Shown: one piece after another, positions 8,406 to 17,721 of the stretch
Layout of the letters: each line of letters opens with the position of its first letter
How positions within the stretch are numbered: position 1 is the first letter of the stretch
Assembly (NCBI GenBank): GCA_963733065.1
Contig: CAVTBT010000005.1
Coordinates: 434,001-498,000 of the forward strand
Direction of reading: 5' to 3'
Length of the DNA stretch: 64,000 nucleotides
From: CAVTBT01 sp963733065
Lineage (GTDB): Bacteria; Actinomycetota; Thermoleophilia; Gaiellales; Gaiellaceae
Made by a program: the position numbers and the translations under genes
The notes under the pieces: model-generated
Database searches by the model: none
Told to the model about the DNA's origin: nothing
The model's input: only the letters and a program-made list of their open reading frames with translations

Positions 8406-9233
8406 TCAGAGGCGCGGGGTGAAGGGGCGCAGCTCGTCGTCGCCGGCTTGAACGATCCCGACGTGGGACTCGGGGACCCCGTTCCAGGCCCCCGGCAAGT
8501 CGCCGAGAGGCTCGGAGACCACGACCCTGGTCTCGTCGGAGAGCTGCGCGAGCTCCTCGCTCTCCGGATAGACGGCCTTGAGAGCATCCATCCGCGTGCT
8601 GAAGTAGAGAGACCGCGACTGGCCCTCGCTCGAGTACCGAAACGCCCACAAGCTGCGGCCGTCGCTCGTCGCGATCGTCATCTGCAGCGGCTGCTCGACG
8701 CCGTGCTCACGCCCGGTCTTCTCGACGAAGCCGACCATCTGCTCGACGGCGCCGATGGGATCGCTCTCCAGCCCAAACGTGAGCGCCAGGTAGAACATCG
8801 TCTCGGAGTCGGTGGTTCCTTCGATCGACGCGAACAGCGAGTCGTCGACGGCCAGCACGAGGTCGCGCCTCACGCGCGGGAACTCGCGGATCAGCCCGTT
8901 GTGCATCCAGAGCCAGTTCCCGTGGCGGAACGGGTGCGTGTTCGTCTCCTGGATGGCGGTGCCCGTCGACGCGCGGATGTGAGCGAGGAAGAGCGGCGAC
9001 GAGATCCCGGCCGCGAGCTCCTTCAGGTTGCGGTCGTTCCAGGCCGGGTGCGTGCTGCGGTAAAGCCTGGGCGGCTCGCCGTCCTCGTACCAGCCGACGC
9101 CGAAGCCGTCGCCGTTCGTCGTGGTCGCGCCGAGCTGGGCGTGCAGGCTCTGGTCGATCAGCGAGCGTTCTCGCTTGACGAGCAGCTCTTCCATGCGGAT
9201 GGGTGATCCCGAGTAGGCGAGCCAGCGGCACAT
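8406..9233 (-). CDS. Class II glutamine amidotransferase (YafJ/EgtC-like)
   Basis: 275 aa single-domain Ntn-hydrolase-type glutaminase. It starts MCRWLAYSG, so Cys2 becomes the N-terminal nucleophile. The family motifs NGDGFGVGWY and the HNGLIREFPR block follow. It has no synthetase domain, so either it acts with a partner or it hydrolyses a gamma-glutamyl compound, as EgtC does in ergothioneine synthesis; no egt genes are present here. ATG preceded by GAAAGGA. Last gene of a nine-gene operon, starting 2 bases after the MFS stop, which hints at a link with export of an amino compound. Confidence 0.85.
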   Translation of the reverse strand: MCRWLAYSGSPIRMEELLVKRERSLIDQSLHAQLGATTTNGDGFGVGWYEDGEPPRLYRSTHPAWNDRNLKELAAGISSPLFLAHIRASTGTAIQETNTHPFRHGNWLWMHNGLIREFPRVRRDLVLAVDDSLFASIEGTTDSETMFYLALTFGLESDPIGAVEQMVGFVEKTGREHGVEQPLQMTIATSDGRSLWAFRYSSEGQSRSLYFSTRMDALKAVYPESEELAQLSDETRVVVSEPLGDLPGAWNGVPESHVGIVQAGDDELRPFTPRL

Positions 9234-9235
9234 CG

Positions 9236-10861
9236 CTACGTCTTCCTTTCTTCGGCACCCGGCGGTCTCGTCGGAATGCTCTGGCCAAAAAACAGGGCGA
9301 CGATCGAAAGCACGGCGAGGATCGCGAGCGCCGAGCTGAGGCCGGCGAGGCGGGCATCGCGGTAGTCGTCGAGCACCTCGTCGGCCGTCGCGGACGCCAC
9401 CCCCGACTCCTCGAGGGCGGCCTCGAGGTCGGCGTCGGACACGAACTGCACGCCGCCGGCGAGCTCGACCTGCGCCTGCTCCTTCGCGCTCGCCGGGATC
9501 GCATCGTTCTGCTGGACGTTCGTGAGGAACGCCGACGTCAGCGACGCGATCAGCAGCGAGCCCGCCAGCGCCGTTCCCAGCGAGGCGCCGAGATTCGTCG
9601 CCGTATTCTGGATGCCGCCGACTTCGGTGGCCTCCTCGTCGGAGACCGCAGAGACGGTGACCGCGCCGAGCTGCGACGCGAGCGCGCCGATTCCGAGCCC
9701 GACGAGCAGCATGGGCACGAAGACGATCTCCGCCCCGGAATCCGCGTCTAGAGCGCCCAGCAGCACGACCGTCCCCGCGAGCAGCGAGAGGAGGCCGACG
9801 CGGACGACGAGCCGCGGCGAGACACGCGGCAAGAACCGCGGGATGCCGATCGCCGCCGCCAGCAGCGTCACCGACAGCGGCAGCAGCCGGACGCCCGTGT
9901 CGATCGCGGAGAGTCCCAGTGCGACCGAGAGGAAGAGCGGCACGACGAAGAAGAAGCCCGCCTGGACGAGGTACTGGAAGAAGAACATCGTCAGCCCGCC
10001 GCTCAGCTGCTTGTTCCGCAACATGTCCGGGCGGACGAGCGGCTCTTGCCCGTGCGACTCGCGACGCGCCTGCCAGCGGAAGAAGAGCCAGATCACGAAC
10101 AACCCGGCCAGCACGAGCCACAGGCTCGGCGACAGCCCGGCCCAGGACGGACCGTCCGGCTTGGGCTGGATCCATCCCCACTCGCCGGTGCGCAGGACGC
10201 CGAAGACGAGCAGGGCGAGGCCGAGCGCGGACAGCACGGCGCCGACCACGTCCAGCTGCGGGCGCTTCTCGACCGGGGCATCGGCGATTCGCCGCGTCAT
10301 GAGCAGGATCACGATCACGAGCAGCACCTCGCCGGCGAAGACCCACCGCCAGGAGAAGTACGTCGTGCAGAAGCCGCCGATCAGGGGGCCGATCGCGACC
10401 GCGACGGCGCCCGCAGCGGCGACGAGCCCGTAGGCTGCGGGCCGGCGTTCCGCGGGAAAGTTCCCGGCCACGAGCGCGACGATCGCCGGCAGGATCAGAG
10501 CGGCGCCCACGCCTTCCAGGAACGACCAGCCGAAGAGCAGCACCGGCAGGTTGGGCGCGATCGCCGTCGTGAACGAGCCGCAGCCGTAGATGACGCAGCC
10601 GATCGCGAACGCCCGCTTGCGCCCGATGATCGCACCGATCTTGGCGCCGGTGATCATCAGCGCCGCCATCACCAGCGTGTAGGCGGTGATCGCGCCCTGG
10701 ATCCCGGTCACGGTCGTGCCCACGTCCTTCGCCACCGTCGCGATCGAGACGTTCATCACCGAGCTGTCCAACGTCATCAGGAACTGCCCGGCGGCGAGCG
10801 TCAGCAGCACGACGGCACCGCCCGACGCGCGTGCCGTCGGCGCGCTGTCGGCCACCGTCAC
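9236..10861 (-). CDS. MFS multidrug-type transporter (DHA2, 14 TM)
   Basis: 541 aa integral membrane protein of the drug:H+ antiporter-2 group. Motif A-like IIGRKRAF follows TM2. Motif C-like GPLIGGF and MTLDSSVMNVSIA in TM1 (motif D1 position) support proton-coupled export. About 14 hydrophobic segments are seen, with a charged 70-residue insertion (ASAKEQAQVELAGGVQF and after) before the last helix. GTG start overlaps the thrE stop by 4 bases (GTGA), with GGGGAGA upstream. Membership in an operon with ThrE, APC and Dcu carriers suggests an amino-acid-like or toxic metabolite as substrate, but this is inference. Confidence 0.88.
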   Translation of the reverse strand: MTVADSAPTARASGGAVVLLTLAAGQFLMTLDSSVMNVSIATVAKDVGTTVTGIQGAITAYTLVMAALMITGAKIGAIIGRKRAFAIGCVIYGCGSFTTAIAPNLPVLLFGWSFLEGVGAALILPAIVALVAGNFPAERRPAAYGLVAAAGAVAVAIGPLIGGFCTTYFSWRWVFAGEVLLVIVILLMTRRIADAPVEKRPQLDVVGAVLSALGLALLVFGVLRTGEWGWIQPKPDGPSWAGLSPSLWLVLAGLFVIWLFFRWQARRESHGQEPLVRPDMLRNKQLSGGLTMFFFQYLVQAGFFFVVPLFLSVALGLSAIDTGVRLLPLSVTLLAAAIGIPRFLPRVSPRLVVRVGLLSLLAGTVVLLGALDADSGAEIVFVPMLLVGLGIGALASQLGAVTVSAVSDEEATEVGGIQNTATNLGASLGTALAGSLLIASLTSAFLTNVQQNDAIPASAKEQAQVELAGGVQFVSDADLEAALEESGVASATADEVLDDYRDARLAGLSSALAILAVLSIVALFFGQSIPTRPPGAEERKT

Positions 10862-12178
10862 GAGAGCGATTCTCCCCGTACGCCCGGCCGGATGCGAGCG
10901 GGAATCGCCGTCGTCAGCCTGCGCGGCAGGATCACCGTCGCCACCATCAGGCCGTACGCGATCGACATCGCCGTCACGAACGTGTCGAACGCGGCCGTGA
11001 CGCCGCTCACCGTCTGGTCGGTGAGCAGCTGGAGCGCGCTGTTGAAGCCGGCGCTTCCGGGCACGAGCATGAGGACACCCGGGACGACGAAGACGAGCGA
11101 CGAGCGGCGGAGCAGCGAGCCGACGAGGCTCCCGCACACGCCGACTGCGAGGGCGGCGACGAACACCGCGGCGTCGTCGCCGACCGCGAGCCGGCCGAGC
11201 TCGTTGGCCGTGAGCGCGAGCACGGTGCCGGCGCACATGACGAGGGCGTCCCGGTACCGCGCGCGGAGCGTCAGCGTGAATGCGATCCCCGCCAGGAACG
11301 CTGCGACGAGGTGCGTCGCGCCGAAGGAGGCGGACGGCGCGGGGAAGCTCGACTCGCCCAGCCACGTCGCGGCGATGGAACGGCCGACACCAACGCCGAA
11401 AACGAGCCCGAGCAGCTGCACGAGCGCGCTCGCGGTGTTGGCCACGCCCGACTGCAGATGCTCGGTCGCGAGCTCCCGCATGCCGATCGTGAGCGTCATG
11501 CCCGGCAGCAGCGTCACCAGCGCGGCGAGCGTCACGACGTCTGGCGAGGCATCCAGGCCGACACGCGTGATCGAGACCGCCGTGAAGCTGGCCGCGAGGC
11601 CTGCGACGGGCGAGAGCATCGCCTCGGTGCGAGCCGCTCGACGTGCCGGGAGCGCGATCGCGCCCACGAGGAGCCCGACGACCGGCCGCCGCCGCCGATT
11701 CGCGCCAGCCGCCGCCGAGCACCGGCGTCAAAGCCGCACCGGCCAGCGCATAGGCGCCGAGCAGGAGCGGCCACGGACGGTCGAGCGGGCGCGCCTGGAG
11801 CTCCGCGAGCGCAACAAGAGCGGCATCTGCCTCCACCGACCCGTCGAGCACATCCTGGACGAGCTCGTCGAGCCGTGCGATCGCGTCGAGGTCGACCGTC
11901 GGCGGCCGCACGCGCAACGTGAAGCTGCGCTGGTGCGGAATCGACCCGAGTGACATCTCGACGACCGTGGGCGTCGCGGAGATCTCGGTCTCCGGCAGCC
12001 CGAGCGACTCCGAGAGCGCGAGGACGCGTTCCTCGAGCTCGGCGGTGGGGTACCCGGCCCGGTGGCCGGCGCGCGTGAACCGAAGCAGGAACTCGACCCG
12101 GGAATCGCCCTGCGGGGTCGGCGGTGTACCGACGGGATCGGCTCGGGCGCCGGATCCCGGTCTCTTCGACGTCGGCAC
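10858..12178 (-). pseudogene. Threonine/serine exporter ThrE family, frameshifted
   Basis: Two reading frames together give one ThrE-type exporter. Residues 1-165 are the cytoplasmic N-terminal domain (FTRAGHRAGYPTAELEERV, SATPTVVEMSLG) leading into TM1. The second frame gives the remaining helices (LVTLLPGMTLTIGMRELAT, FLAGIAFTLTLRARYRDALV, LMLVPGSAGF). The switch lies at 11682-11685 in a GGCGGCGGCCGG run. Removing one G yields ESAAAAVVGLLVGAIALP and a 439 aa product, normal for the family. So this is either a sequencing error or a recent one-base insertion. GTG start 4 bases after the APC permease stop; the stop overlaps the MFS start. Confidence 0.82.
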
Positions 12179-12182
12179 GCTG

Positions 12183-13484
12183 CTAGGCCTGAGTGGAGGA
12201 CGCCGGCTGCGGCTCCGCCGGCTGCGGCTCGCCGCGGGCGCGCTTCCACACGGTGTCCAGGATCACCGCAAGCGCGCCGATCACGATGATCGCAACGAAC
12301 GTCTCCGGGCTGTTGCGAAGCGTGTCGATCGAAAAGAAGGCGAGCACCACCACTGTCATCGCCGCACCAACCAGGACGATCACGCCTCGGGCGCCCGTCT
12401 CGGCTCGCAGCCGATAGCCCGCGATCGCGACGAGCAGGAAGACGACGAGCGAGCACGCACTGCCGACCGAGGCGATCGCAGAGAGGTCGACGAGGTTCGA
12501 GACGACGAGGACGATCGCCGCTGTGATGAAGAGCCCGGCGCGCGGGCCGAGCGGCGAGCCCTCCCCGAAAAAGGTCGGGAACTGGCCCACCCCGGCGAGC
12601 ATCCTCGTCAGCCCGGCGGAGGCGTAGAGCGTCGCGAGCACCGAGGAGGACGTCGCCAGCAGAGCGGCAATCGCCATCATCGTGAACCCGGCGTCGCCCA
12701 GCGCCGGCCTCGCCGCCTCGGCGATCGCCGTCTCCCCGTACTGGACCACCTCGGGCACGGTGAGCGTGCCGAATACGCCGAGCGCGATCAGGACGTAGAG
12801 CACCGTCGTGATGCCGAGTGCGCGGTACATCGCCTGCGGCAGGTCGTGGGCGGGATCCCGCAGGTCGCCGGCCGCGAATGTGATCACGCTGAAGCCGAGG
12901 TAGGCGAAGAACGTGAGCGCAACGCTGGAGACGATGTCGGACACCGACGGATATGTGTCGAACGCGAGCAGGTCCCAGTCGATGTCGACGATCGTGACGG
13001 CGATGAAGACGGCGAAGACCGCGAGCAGAAGGAAGACGATCAGCGACTGGGCGCGGTCGACGAGCCGCGCCCCGACGAAGTTGACGCCGACCATGGCGAT
13101 CACGATCAGCGTCGTGAACAGGTTGTCCCAGCCGGCGGCGGCATCGTCGCCGATGAAGAGCGAGGTCGCGTAGCTCCCGAACGAGACCGCGACCATCGAG
13201 CAGACGATCACGATCGCCGCGAAGTAGCCGAGCCACGAGGCGATCCCGACCAGCCGGCCGTTCCCGAACCCTTGCAGCAGGTACGCGATCAGGCCGCCGG
13301 ACGACGGGTAGCGCACGCCGAGCTTGACGACGTTGTAGCCGAGCAGGGTCGAGACGACGCCGGCGAGCAGGAACGACAGCCAGACGGCCGACCCGGCAAC
13401 GGCACCGGCCTCGCCGAGCAGCGCGAAGATGCCGGCGCCGACCATCGCGCCGATGCCGAGGAAGGCAGCGCCGCGGACGCTCAA
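12183..13484 (-). CDS. APC family amino acid permease
   Basis: 433 aa, about 12 membrane helices. The N-terminal helix-1 signature GIGAMVGAGIFALLGEAG is the unwound substrate-binding segment of the APC superfamily, and VALTFFAYLGFSVI in helix 6 fits the family. Probably a proton-coupled amino acid carrier; substrate not deducible. The start is TTG at 13484, one base after the stop of the Dcu-type gene, with no Shine-Dalgarno, so translation is probably coupled. A slightly later start is possible, but the signature begins at residue 8, which limits the choice. Confidence 0.87.
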   Translation of the reverse strand: MSVRGAAFLGIGAMVGAGIFALLGEAGAVAGSAVWLSFLLAGVVSTLLGYNVVKLGVRYPSSGGLIAYLLQGFGNGRLVGIASWLGYFAAIVIVCSMVAVSFGSYATSLFIGDDAAAGWDNLFTTLIVIAMVGVNFVGARLVDRAQSLIVFLLLAVFAVFIAVTIVDIDWDLLAFDTYPSVSDIVSSVALTFFAYLGFSVITFAAGDLRDPAHDLPQAMYRALGITTVLYVLIALGVFGTLTVPEVVQYGETAIAEAARPALGDAGFTMMAIAALLATSSSVLATLYASAGLTRMLAGVGQFPTFFGEGSPLGPRAGLFITAAIVLVVSNLVDLSAIASVGSACSLVVFLLVAIAGYRLRAETGARGVIVLVGAAMTVVVLAFFSIDTLRNSPETFVAIIVIGALAVILDTVWKRARGEPQPAEPQPASSTQA

Positions 13485-13485
13485 G

Positions 13486-14868
13486 TCAGGGAGTCGTCGT
13501 CGCGGGTGCCGGCGGCGCCGGAGTCTGGTCGCCGAAGAACAGCCACACGATGAGGATGCCGGTCAAGGCGGTGACGATCCAGGCGACCTGGAGGGGCAGC
13601 TGGAAGGAGTGGTCGATGACGCGCTTGCCGAGCGTTGTCGACCCAGTCGTGTCAGCCTCCGCCGCAGCGATCTGCGTTCCGTTGGCGGGAAGGAGCAGCA
13701 CGCCTACCACCGCGGTCCACATGGCGATCATGTAGCCGGCGCCGATCCCGAGGGCGAGGCCGAGCGGGACCATCGTTCGCGTCGACGCCGACTGGCTCGT
13801 CGTGAGTGCGGCGACGAGGAAGATCGCCACCGCGATCATGAAGGGCCACTCCTCGGCCAGGCCGCCGAGCGCCGTGACGATCGCGTCCTCGTTGTTCGCG
13901 ATGAACGTGTCCGCCATCCAGGCGATCCCGAAGAGGGCGATCATCGAGATCATCCCGGAACGGAAGATCGCCGTGCCCGGGACATCCGAGGCCTTCACGT
14001 GGCAGAAGAGGAGAATGAGTGCCGCGGCCGCGAGCATGAACATCTGGATCAGCGGGGTGACCGACATCGGCTCGACGCCGCCCCCTTCTGCCGCCACCGT
14101 CGGGCGAATGTCCTCGACGAAGCCGAAGACGCAGATCGCGGCGACGCCCGCGAGGAAGATGGCGACGCTGCGCTTCGCGTAGGGCAGCAATGTGATCTCG
14201 GCCGGTGGTGCGGGCGGCTGCACCTCGCCCGAAGCCAGCCGGCGCTGGTACTCCGCGTCCTCCTCCAGGTCCTTCCCATGGCGGCTCATCACGAGTGACA
14301 TCGCGAAGATGCCGACGATGCTCGCCGGGATGGTGATCAGCAGGACGTCGATCAGGTCGTAGTCGTAGATCTCGACCAGCGGTAGGAGCGTGGCCATGGC
14401 CGCCGCGACCGGGCTCGACGTGATCCCGAGCGCATTGGCCACCGTCGACCCGGCGAGCGCGCGCTCGGGCCGGATCTTGTTCGCGTAGGCGACCTCGTTG
14501 ATCACCGGGATGATCGAGAAGAACGTGTTGCTGGTGCCGGTAAGGATCGTGAGCAGGTACGAGACGTAGGGCGCAATGAAGTTCAGGGCCCTCGGCCTGG
14601 CGCGCAGCGCCCCGCTCGCGACCTGGACCATGTAGTCGACCCCGCCCGCAGCCTGCATCGCCGCCGCCGCCGAGATGACCGCGATGATGATGAGAATGGC
14701 GCTGATCGGCGGCTCGCCCGGGTCGAGCCCGAAGACGAACACGAGCACGAGGGTGCCGACGCCGCCCCAGAGCCCGAGCCCGATCCCGCCCGAGCGCACG
14801 CCGAGAGCGATGAAGCCGATCACGACCAGCCCCTGCACCACGAGGAGGATCCAGTCCGTGGTGCTCAT
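13486..14868 (-). CDS. DcuA/DcuB-type C4-dicarboxylate carrier
   Basis: 460 aa membrane protein resembling anaerobic C4-dicarboxylate transporters. The N-terminal pattern GVRSGGIGLGLWGG, then ISAAAAMQAAGGVDYMV and FIAPYVSYLLTILTGTSNTF, and the ITSSPVAAAMATLL loop all match the Dcu family order. Such carriers exchange or take up fumarate, aspartate, malate or succinate. Next to a dipeptidase and amino acid carriers, aspartate/fumarate traffic is a reasonable guess. ATG start 2 bases after the preceding small membrane protein gene. The Pro/Thr-rich tail (TPAPPAPATTTP) is unusual. Confidence 0.8.
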   Translation of the reverse strand: MSTTDWILLVVQGLVVIGFIALGVRSGGIGLGLWGGVGTLVLVFVFGLDPGEPPISAILIIIAVISAAAAMQAAGGVDYMVQVASGALRARPRALNFIAPYVSYLLTILTGTSNTFFSIIPVINEVAYANKIRPERALAGSTVANALGITSSPVAAAMATLLPLVEIYDYDLIDVLLITIPASIVGIFAMSLVMSRHGKDLEEDAEYQRRLASGEVQPPAPPAEITLLPYAKRSVAIFLAGVAAICVFGFVEDIRPTVAAEGGGVEPMSVTPLIQMFMLAAAALILLFCHVKASDVPGTAIFRSGMISMIALFGIAWMADTFIANNEDAIVTALGGLAEEWPFMIAVAIFLVAALTTSQSASTRTMVPLGLALGIGAGYMIAMWTAVVGVLLLPANGTQIAAAEADTTGSTTLGKRVIDHSFQLPLQVAWIVTALTGILIVWLFFGDQTPAPPAPATTTP

Positions 14869-14870
14869 CG

Positions 14871-15476
14871 CTAGCTCGTCTCCTCCCGAAGCTGCTGACA
14901 GGTGCTCGATTCCTGCAGTGCTGACCCGAGCTCGGGATCGACGCGCGCGACGTCCGCGATCGTCTGCACGCCGTCGGTGACCGCGGCGCCGATCGCGCGG
15001 GCGGCGTCAGTCAGCTGCGTGATCGATTCCTCGATGCTGTCCGCCTCCTCGTCGAGCGAGTCCTGCGCGTCCTCGAGATCACCGACGGCGGTGTCGGACC
15101 AGGCGGAGATGAGTCTCGATGCCTCTTCTCCTTCCGGCGTGTCGGGAACACCGGCGTTGTCGATTCCCTCGATCATCGTCTCCGTCGCCTGTACGGCACG
15201 GTCGAGGCCGACGCGAATGAACCCGGTCCTTCCCTGCGGGGTCTCCGACTGCGGTTCCTCGCTACCGGCGGCCGGGAAGCTGCTCGGGGTCCGCAGATCC
15301 TCGACGATGTCCTCCATCTCGCCACGCCAGACGCCGACGGCGCCGCATGTGCTCTGCGCCCACTCTCCGGCCGTGACCGTTTCGTCGCTCTTGTCACGGC
15401 CGCCGATCGCGACCGACGCCAGCAACACCGCCACGATGCCCAGAGCGATGAGGATCCAGACGAGCCTTCCGCGCAC
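14871..15476 (-). CDS. Single-span membrane protein, unknown function
   Basis: 201 aa, not recognised. One N-terminal membrane helix (LVWILIALGIVAVLLASVAI), then an outward-facing acidic helical domain with repeated Glu/Asp (DLEDAQDSLDEEADSIEESI) that may form a coiled coil. Two cysteines (near residues 44 and 194) could pair. Spacing of 2 bases to pepD upstream and to the Dcu-type gene downstream makes it part of the transport operon. Its topology would suit an extracytoplasmic accessory protein. No catalytic motif seen. Confidence 0.7.
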   Translation of the reverse strand: MRGRLVWILIALGIVAVLLASVAIGGRDKSDETVTAGEWAQSTCGAVGVWRGEMEDIVEDLRTPSSFPAAGSEEPQSETPQGRTGFIRVGLDRAVQATETMIEGIDNAGVPDTPEGEEASRLISAWSDTAVGDLEDAQDSLDEEADSIEESITQLTDAARAIGAAVTDGVQTIADVARVDPELGSALQESSTCQQLREETS

Positions 15477-15478
15477 GC

Positions 15479-16969
15479 TCAGACCCTCGCGCCCGGAGCG
15501 GACAGATCATCAAGGAGCGCAACGAGCAAGCGCCAGAACCGCTCGACCGTCGGGATGCTCACCCGCTCGTCCGGGGAGTGCGGAAACTCGATCTGCGGCC
15601 CGAAGGAGAGCATGTCCAGGCCGGGCACCTTGCCGCCGATGACCGCCGACTCGAGGCCCGCATGCACGCCGGTCACCTCAGGCTCTGCGCCGAACAGACG
15701 CACGTAGACGCCGCGGGCCGCCGCAAGCACCGCCGAGTCCGGGTTCGGCTGCCAGCCCCCGTAGTTGTGCTTGACCTCGAGCGTCCCGTCGGAGAGACGC
15801 GCCAACGCGTCCAATCCCGCGATGACCTCCGGGAGCGCAGGGTCGTTCGACGAGCGAGTCAGGCTGTGCAGCGTCAGCGTTTGCCCCTCGGTGATCGCCT
15901 CGCCGAGAGACGAGCTCGTCTCGACCAGACCAGGCACCGCCGGGCTCATCGCGAGCGGCCCGGCCGGGACGAGCGCGACCACGTCGAGTAGCAGCCCGGT
16001 CGCCTCCTCCGTCCAGGCGTCTGCAACGGCGGGTGCCGGGTCCACGATCAACGTCACCCCGGGGTCGCTCACGTTGTGCGCCGCGTGGATTGCCTCTGCC
16101 GCTGCCGCGACCGCCTCCCGGAACGCCGCTTCGCGTTCGGCGGGCACCGCACACACCGCGCCCGCGTCGCGCGGGATCGCGTTGCGGCTCTTGCCGCCAT
16201 CGAGCGACACGAGCCGGAACGGTGCGGCCGCGAACGCCTCCCGCAGTCCGCGCCCCACCACCTTGATCGCGTTGGAGCGGCCCTCCTCGATGTTCATCCC
16301 GGAGTGGCCGCCTAGGCCCCCACTTGCCGTCACGGACAAGGTGACCGCACTCGGATCGACTGCCTCCCGCGGCCGCTCGACGCGCAGCCACGTGTCGGTG
16401 CTGCCGGCACAGCCGACCGTGAGCTTGCGGTCCTCCTCGCTGTCGAGGTTGAGCAGGATCGAGCCCGTCACCAGCGCCGGGTCGAGCGCGTTCGCGCCCT
16501 CGAGCCCGACCTCCTCGGCCACCGTCATCAGCAGCTCGAGCGGGCCGTGCGGCAACGACTCGTCCTCGACGAGCGCCATCATCGCCGCGATCGCGACGCC
16601 GTCGTCGGCGCCGAGCGTCGTTCCGTCAGCGGTCAGCCATTCGCCGTCGCGGACGAGCGCGATGCGTCCTTCGGCCGGATCGTTCGGGCTCGCAGCATCG
16701 CGCTCGCACACCATGTCGAGGTGCCCCTGGACGACGACCGTCGGCGCGGCCTCGCGGCCCGGGCTCGCCGGCACGCGGATCACGAGGTTCCGGCCGCCGT
16801 CCTGTTGCAGCTCGAACCCGTGGCGGTCGGCCCACGCGCGAACGTGGTCGATCACCGGCTCCTCCTGACGCGACGGTCGCGGGATCCTCGTCAGCGTCTC
16901 GAAGTGCGCCCAGAACGCGTGGGGCTCGAGCCCCGTGAGCACCGATGATGTGTCGACCGCCTCGGCCAC
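15479..16969 (-). CDS. pepD: Aminoacyl-histidine dipeptidase (cytosol non-specific dipeptidase, M20)
   Basis: 496 aa metallopeptidase hydrolysing dipeptides (for example X-His) in the cytoplasm. Metal and catalytic motifs: VVQGHLDMVC (His ligand and Asp), GADDGVAIA (bridging Asp), MTVAEEVGLEGA (catalytic Glu and Glu ligand), and LNLDSEEDRKLTVGCAG, characteristic of PepD. Length fits the family (about 485). GTG start 10 bases after the SHOCT gene. In this operon it would release free amino acids for the downstream carriers to handle. Confidence 0.92.
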   Translation of the reverse strand: MAEAVDTSSVLTGLEPHAFWAHFETLTRIPRPSRQEEPVIDHVRAWADRHGFELQQDGGRNLVIRVPASPGREAAPTVVVQGHLDMVCERDAASPNDPAEGRIALVRDGEWLTADGTTLGADDGVAIAAMMALVEDESLPHGPLELLMTVAEEVGLEGANALDPALVTGSILLNLDSEEDRKLTVGCAGSTDTWLRVERPREAVDPSAVTLSVTASGGLGGHSGMNIEEGRSNAIKVVGRGLREAFAAAPFRLVSLDGGKSRNAIPRDAGAVCAVPAEREAAFREAVAAAAEAIHAAHNVSDPGVTLIVDPAPAVADAWTEEATGLLLDVVALVPAGPLAMSPAVPGLVETSSSLGEAITEGQTLTLHSLTRSSNDPALPEVIAGLDALARLSDGTLEVKHNYGGWQPNPDSAVLAAARGVYVRLFGAEPEVTGVHAGLESAVIGGKVPGLDMLSFGPQIEFPHSPDERVSIPTVERFWRLLVALLDDLSAPGARV

Positions 16970-16979
16970 TGCTCGTCCG

Positions 16980-17270
16980 TCAGAGACCGAGGATCTGGCT
17001 CTTCTTGGCCGAGAACTCCTCCTCGGTGATGATTCCCTGCGCCTTCAGCTGCGCGAGCTTCTCGAGCTCCGCGGCGTACTCCGGCTCCGCCGGCGCGGCG
17101 GGCGGCGGCGGCGCGCTCGCCTGCTGCGCTGCCATCTGCTGGTCGTACTCCGCCTGATCCTGCGCGGCGTACTTCTGGTCCTGATGGTGCCGCACGGCAC
17201 CGGCGGTGCCGGCAACCACGGCCGTCGTCGCCGCGGCTCGTACGAGACCCCCACCTCTGCGTCTGAACAC
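16980..17270 (-). CDS. SHOCT domain small protein
   Basis: 96 aa. The N-terminal basic segment with a short hydrophobic stretch (AAATTAVVAGTAGAV) may touch the membrane. A Gln/Ala/Pro-rich linker follows, then a C-terminal SHOCT domain (EKLAQLKAQGIITEEEFSAK). SHOCT domains are short helical modules common in actinobacterial membrane or stress proteins; molecular role unknown. GTG start with AGGAGAG 4-5 nt upstream. Paired with the DUF6325 gene 13 bases upstream, a frequent actinobacterial arrangement. Confidence 0.85.
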   Translation of the reverse strand: MFRRRGGGLVRAAATTAVVAGTAGAVRHHQDQKYAAQDQAEYDQQMAAQQASAPPPPAAPAEPEYAAELEKLAQLKAQGIITEEEFSAKKSQILGL

Positions 17271-17283
17271 GTGCTCTCCTCTC

Positions 17284-17721
17284 CTAGACGTTCGCTTGGT
17301 CGAGCGCCGCCTCGCGGGCGGCCTGCACGACCTCGTGGGGCACTCGCTCGAAGTCGACGAGGATCCCGCCGGCGTCCCGCATCGCCTGGGCCACGTTCCG
17401 TGCCCAGACGTTCTCCCACACGATCAGGGCGGCCGACGAGTCGGGATCGAGGCCCTCGGCGATCAGTTCGAGGTCGTCGGCGGTGAGGAGCCCCTGCACC
17501 TCGATTCCGAGCTTGTCGAGCCCCTCCTGGACGTCCGGATCGAGCTCTGTGAGCTCGAACGCGACGACGTCACCGTCGGCGCTCTTGCCGGCGAACGCGA
17601 TATCGATGATGCGAATGGTCCCCGCATCGACGAGGTCGGCGAGCGCCGGCCCGATCTCCCCCCGAAACTGATTACCGGGAAAGGCGATGACCGCGTAGTC
17701 GACTGGTCCGATTTCTTCCAT
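17284..17721 (-). CDS. DUF6325 family protein
   Basis: 145 aa soluble protein. The pattern GPVDYAVIAFPGNQFRGEI, then LVDAGTIRIIDIAF, and SSAALIVWENVWARNVAQAM match the DUF6325 (formerly DUF1269-like) family. These often sit beside SHOCT proteins and are linked to stress responses, without a known biochemical function. Strong AGGAGG ribosome site 4 nt before ATG. First gene of the nine-gene operon, so the promoter should lie in 17722-17800, where CATAGT on the minus strand near 17796 is a possible -10. Confidence 0.82.
   Translation of the reverse strand: MEEIGPVDYAVIAFPGNQFRGEIGPALADLVDAGTIRIIDIAFAGKSADGDVVAFELTELDPDVQEGLDKLGIEVQGLLTADDLELIAEGLDPDSSAALIVWENVWARNVAQAMRDAGGILVDFERVPHEVVQAAREAALDQANV

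Noticed and set aside
5030..8422. 1130-codon plus-strand open frame over the SpoIID and rmlB genes
   Set aside because: Antisense to three genes with clear motifs, Arg/Pro/Ala-rich, no recognisable domain.
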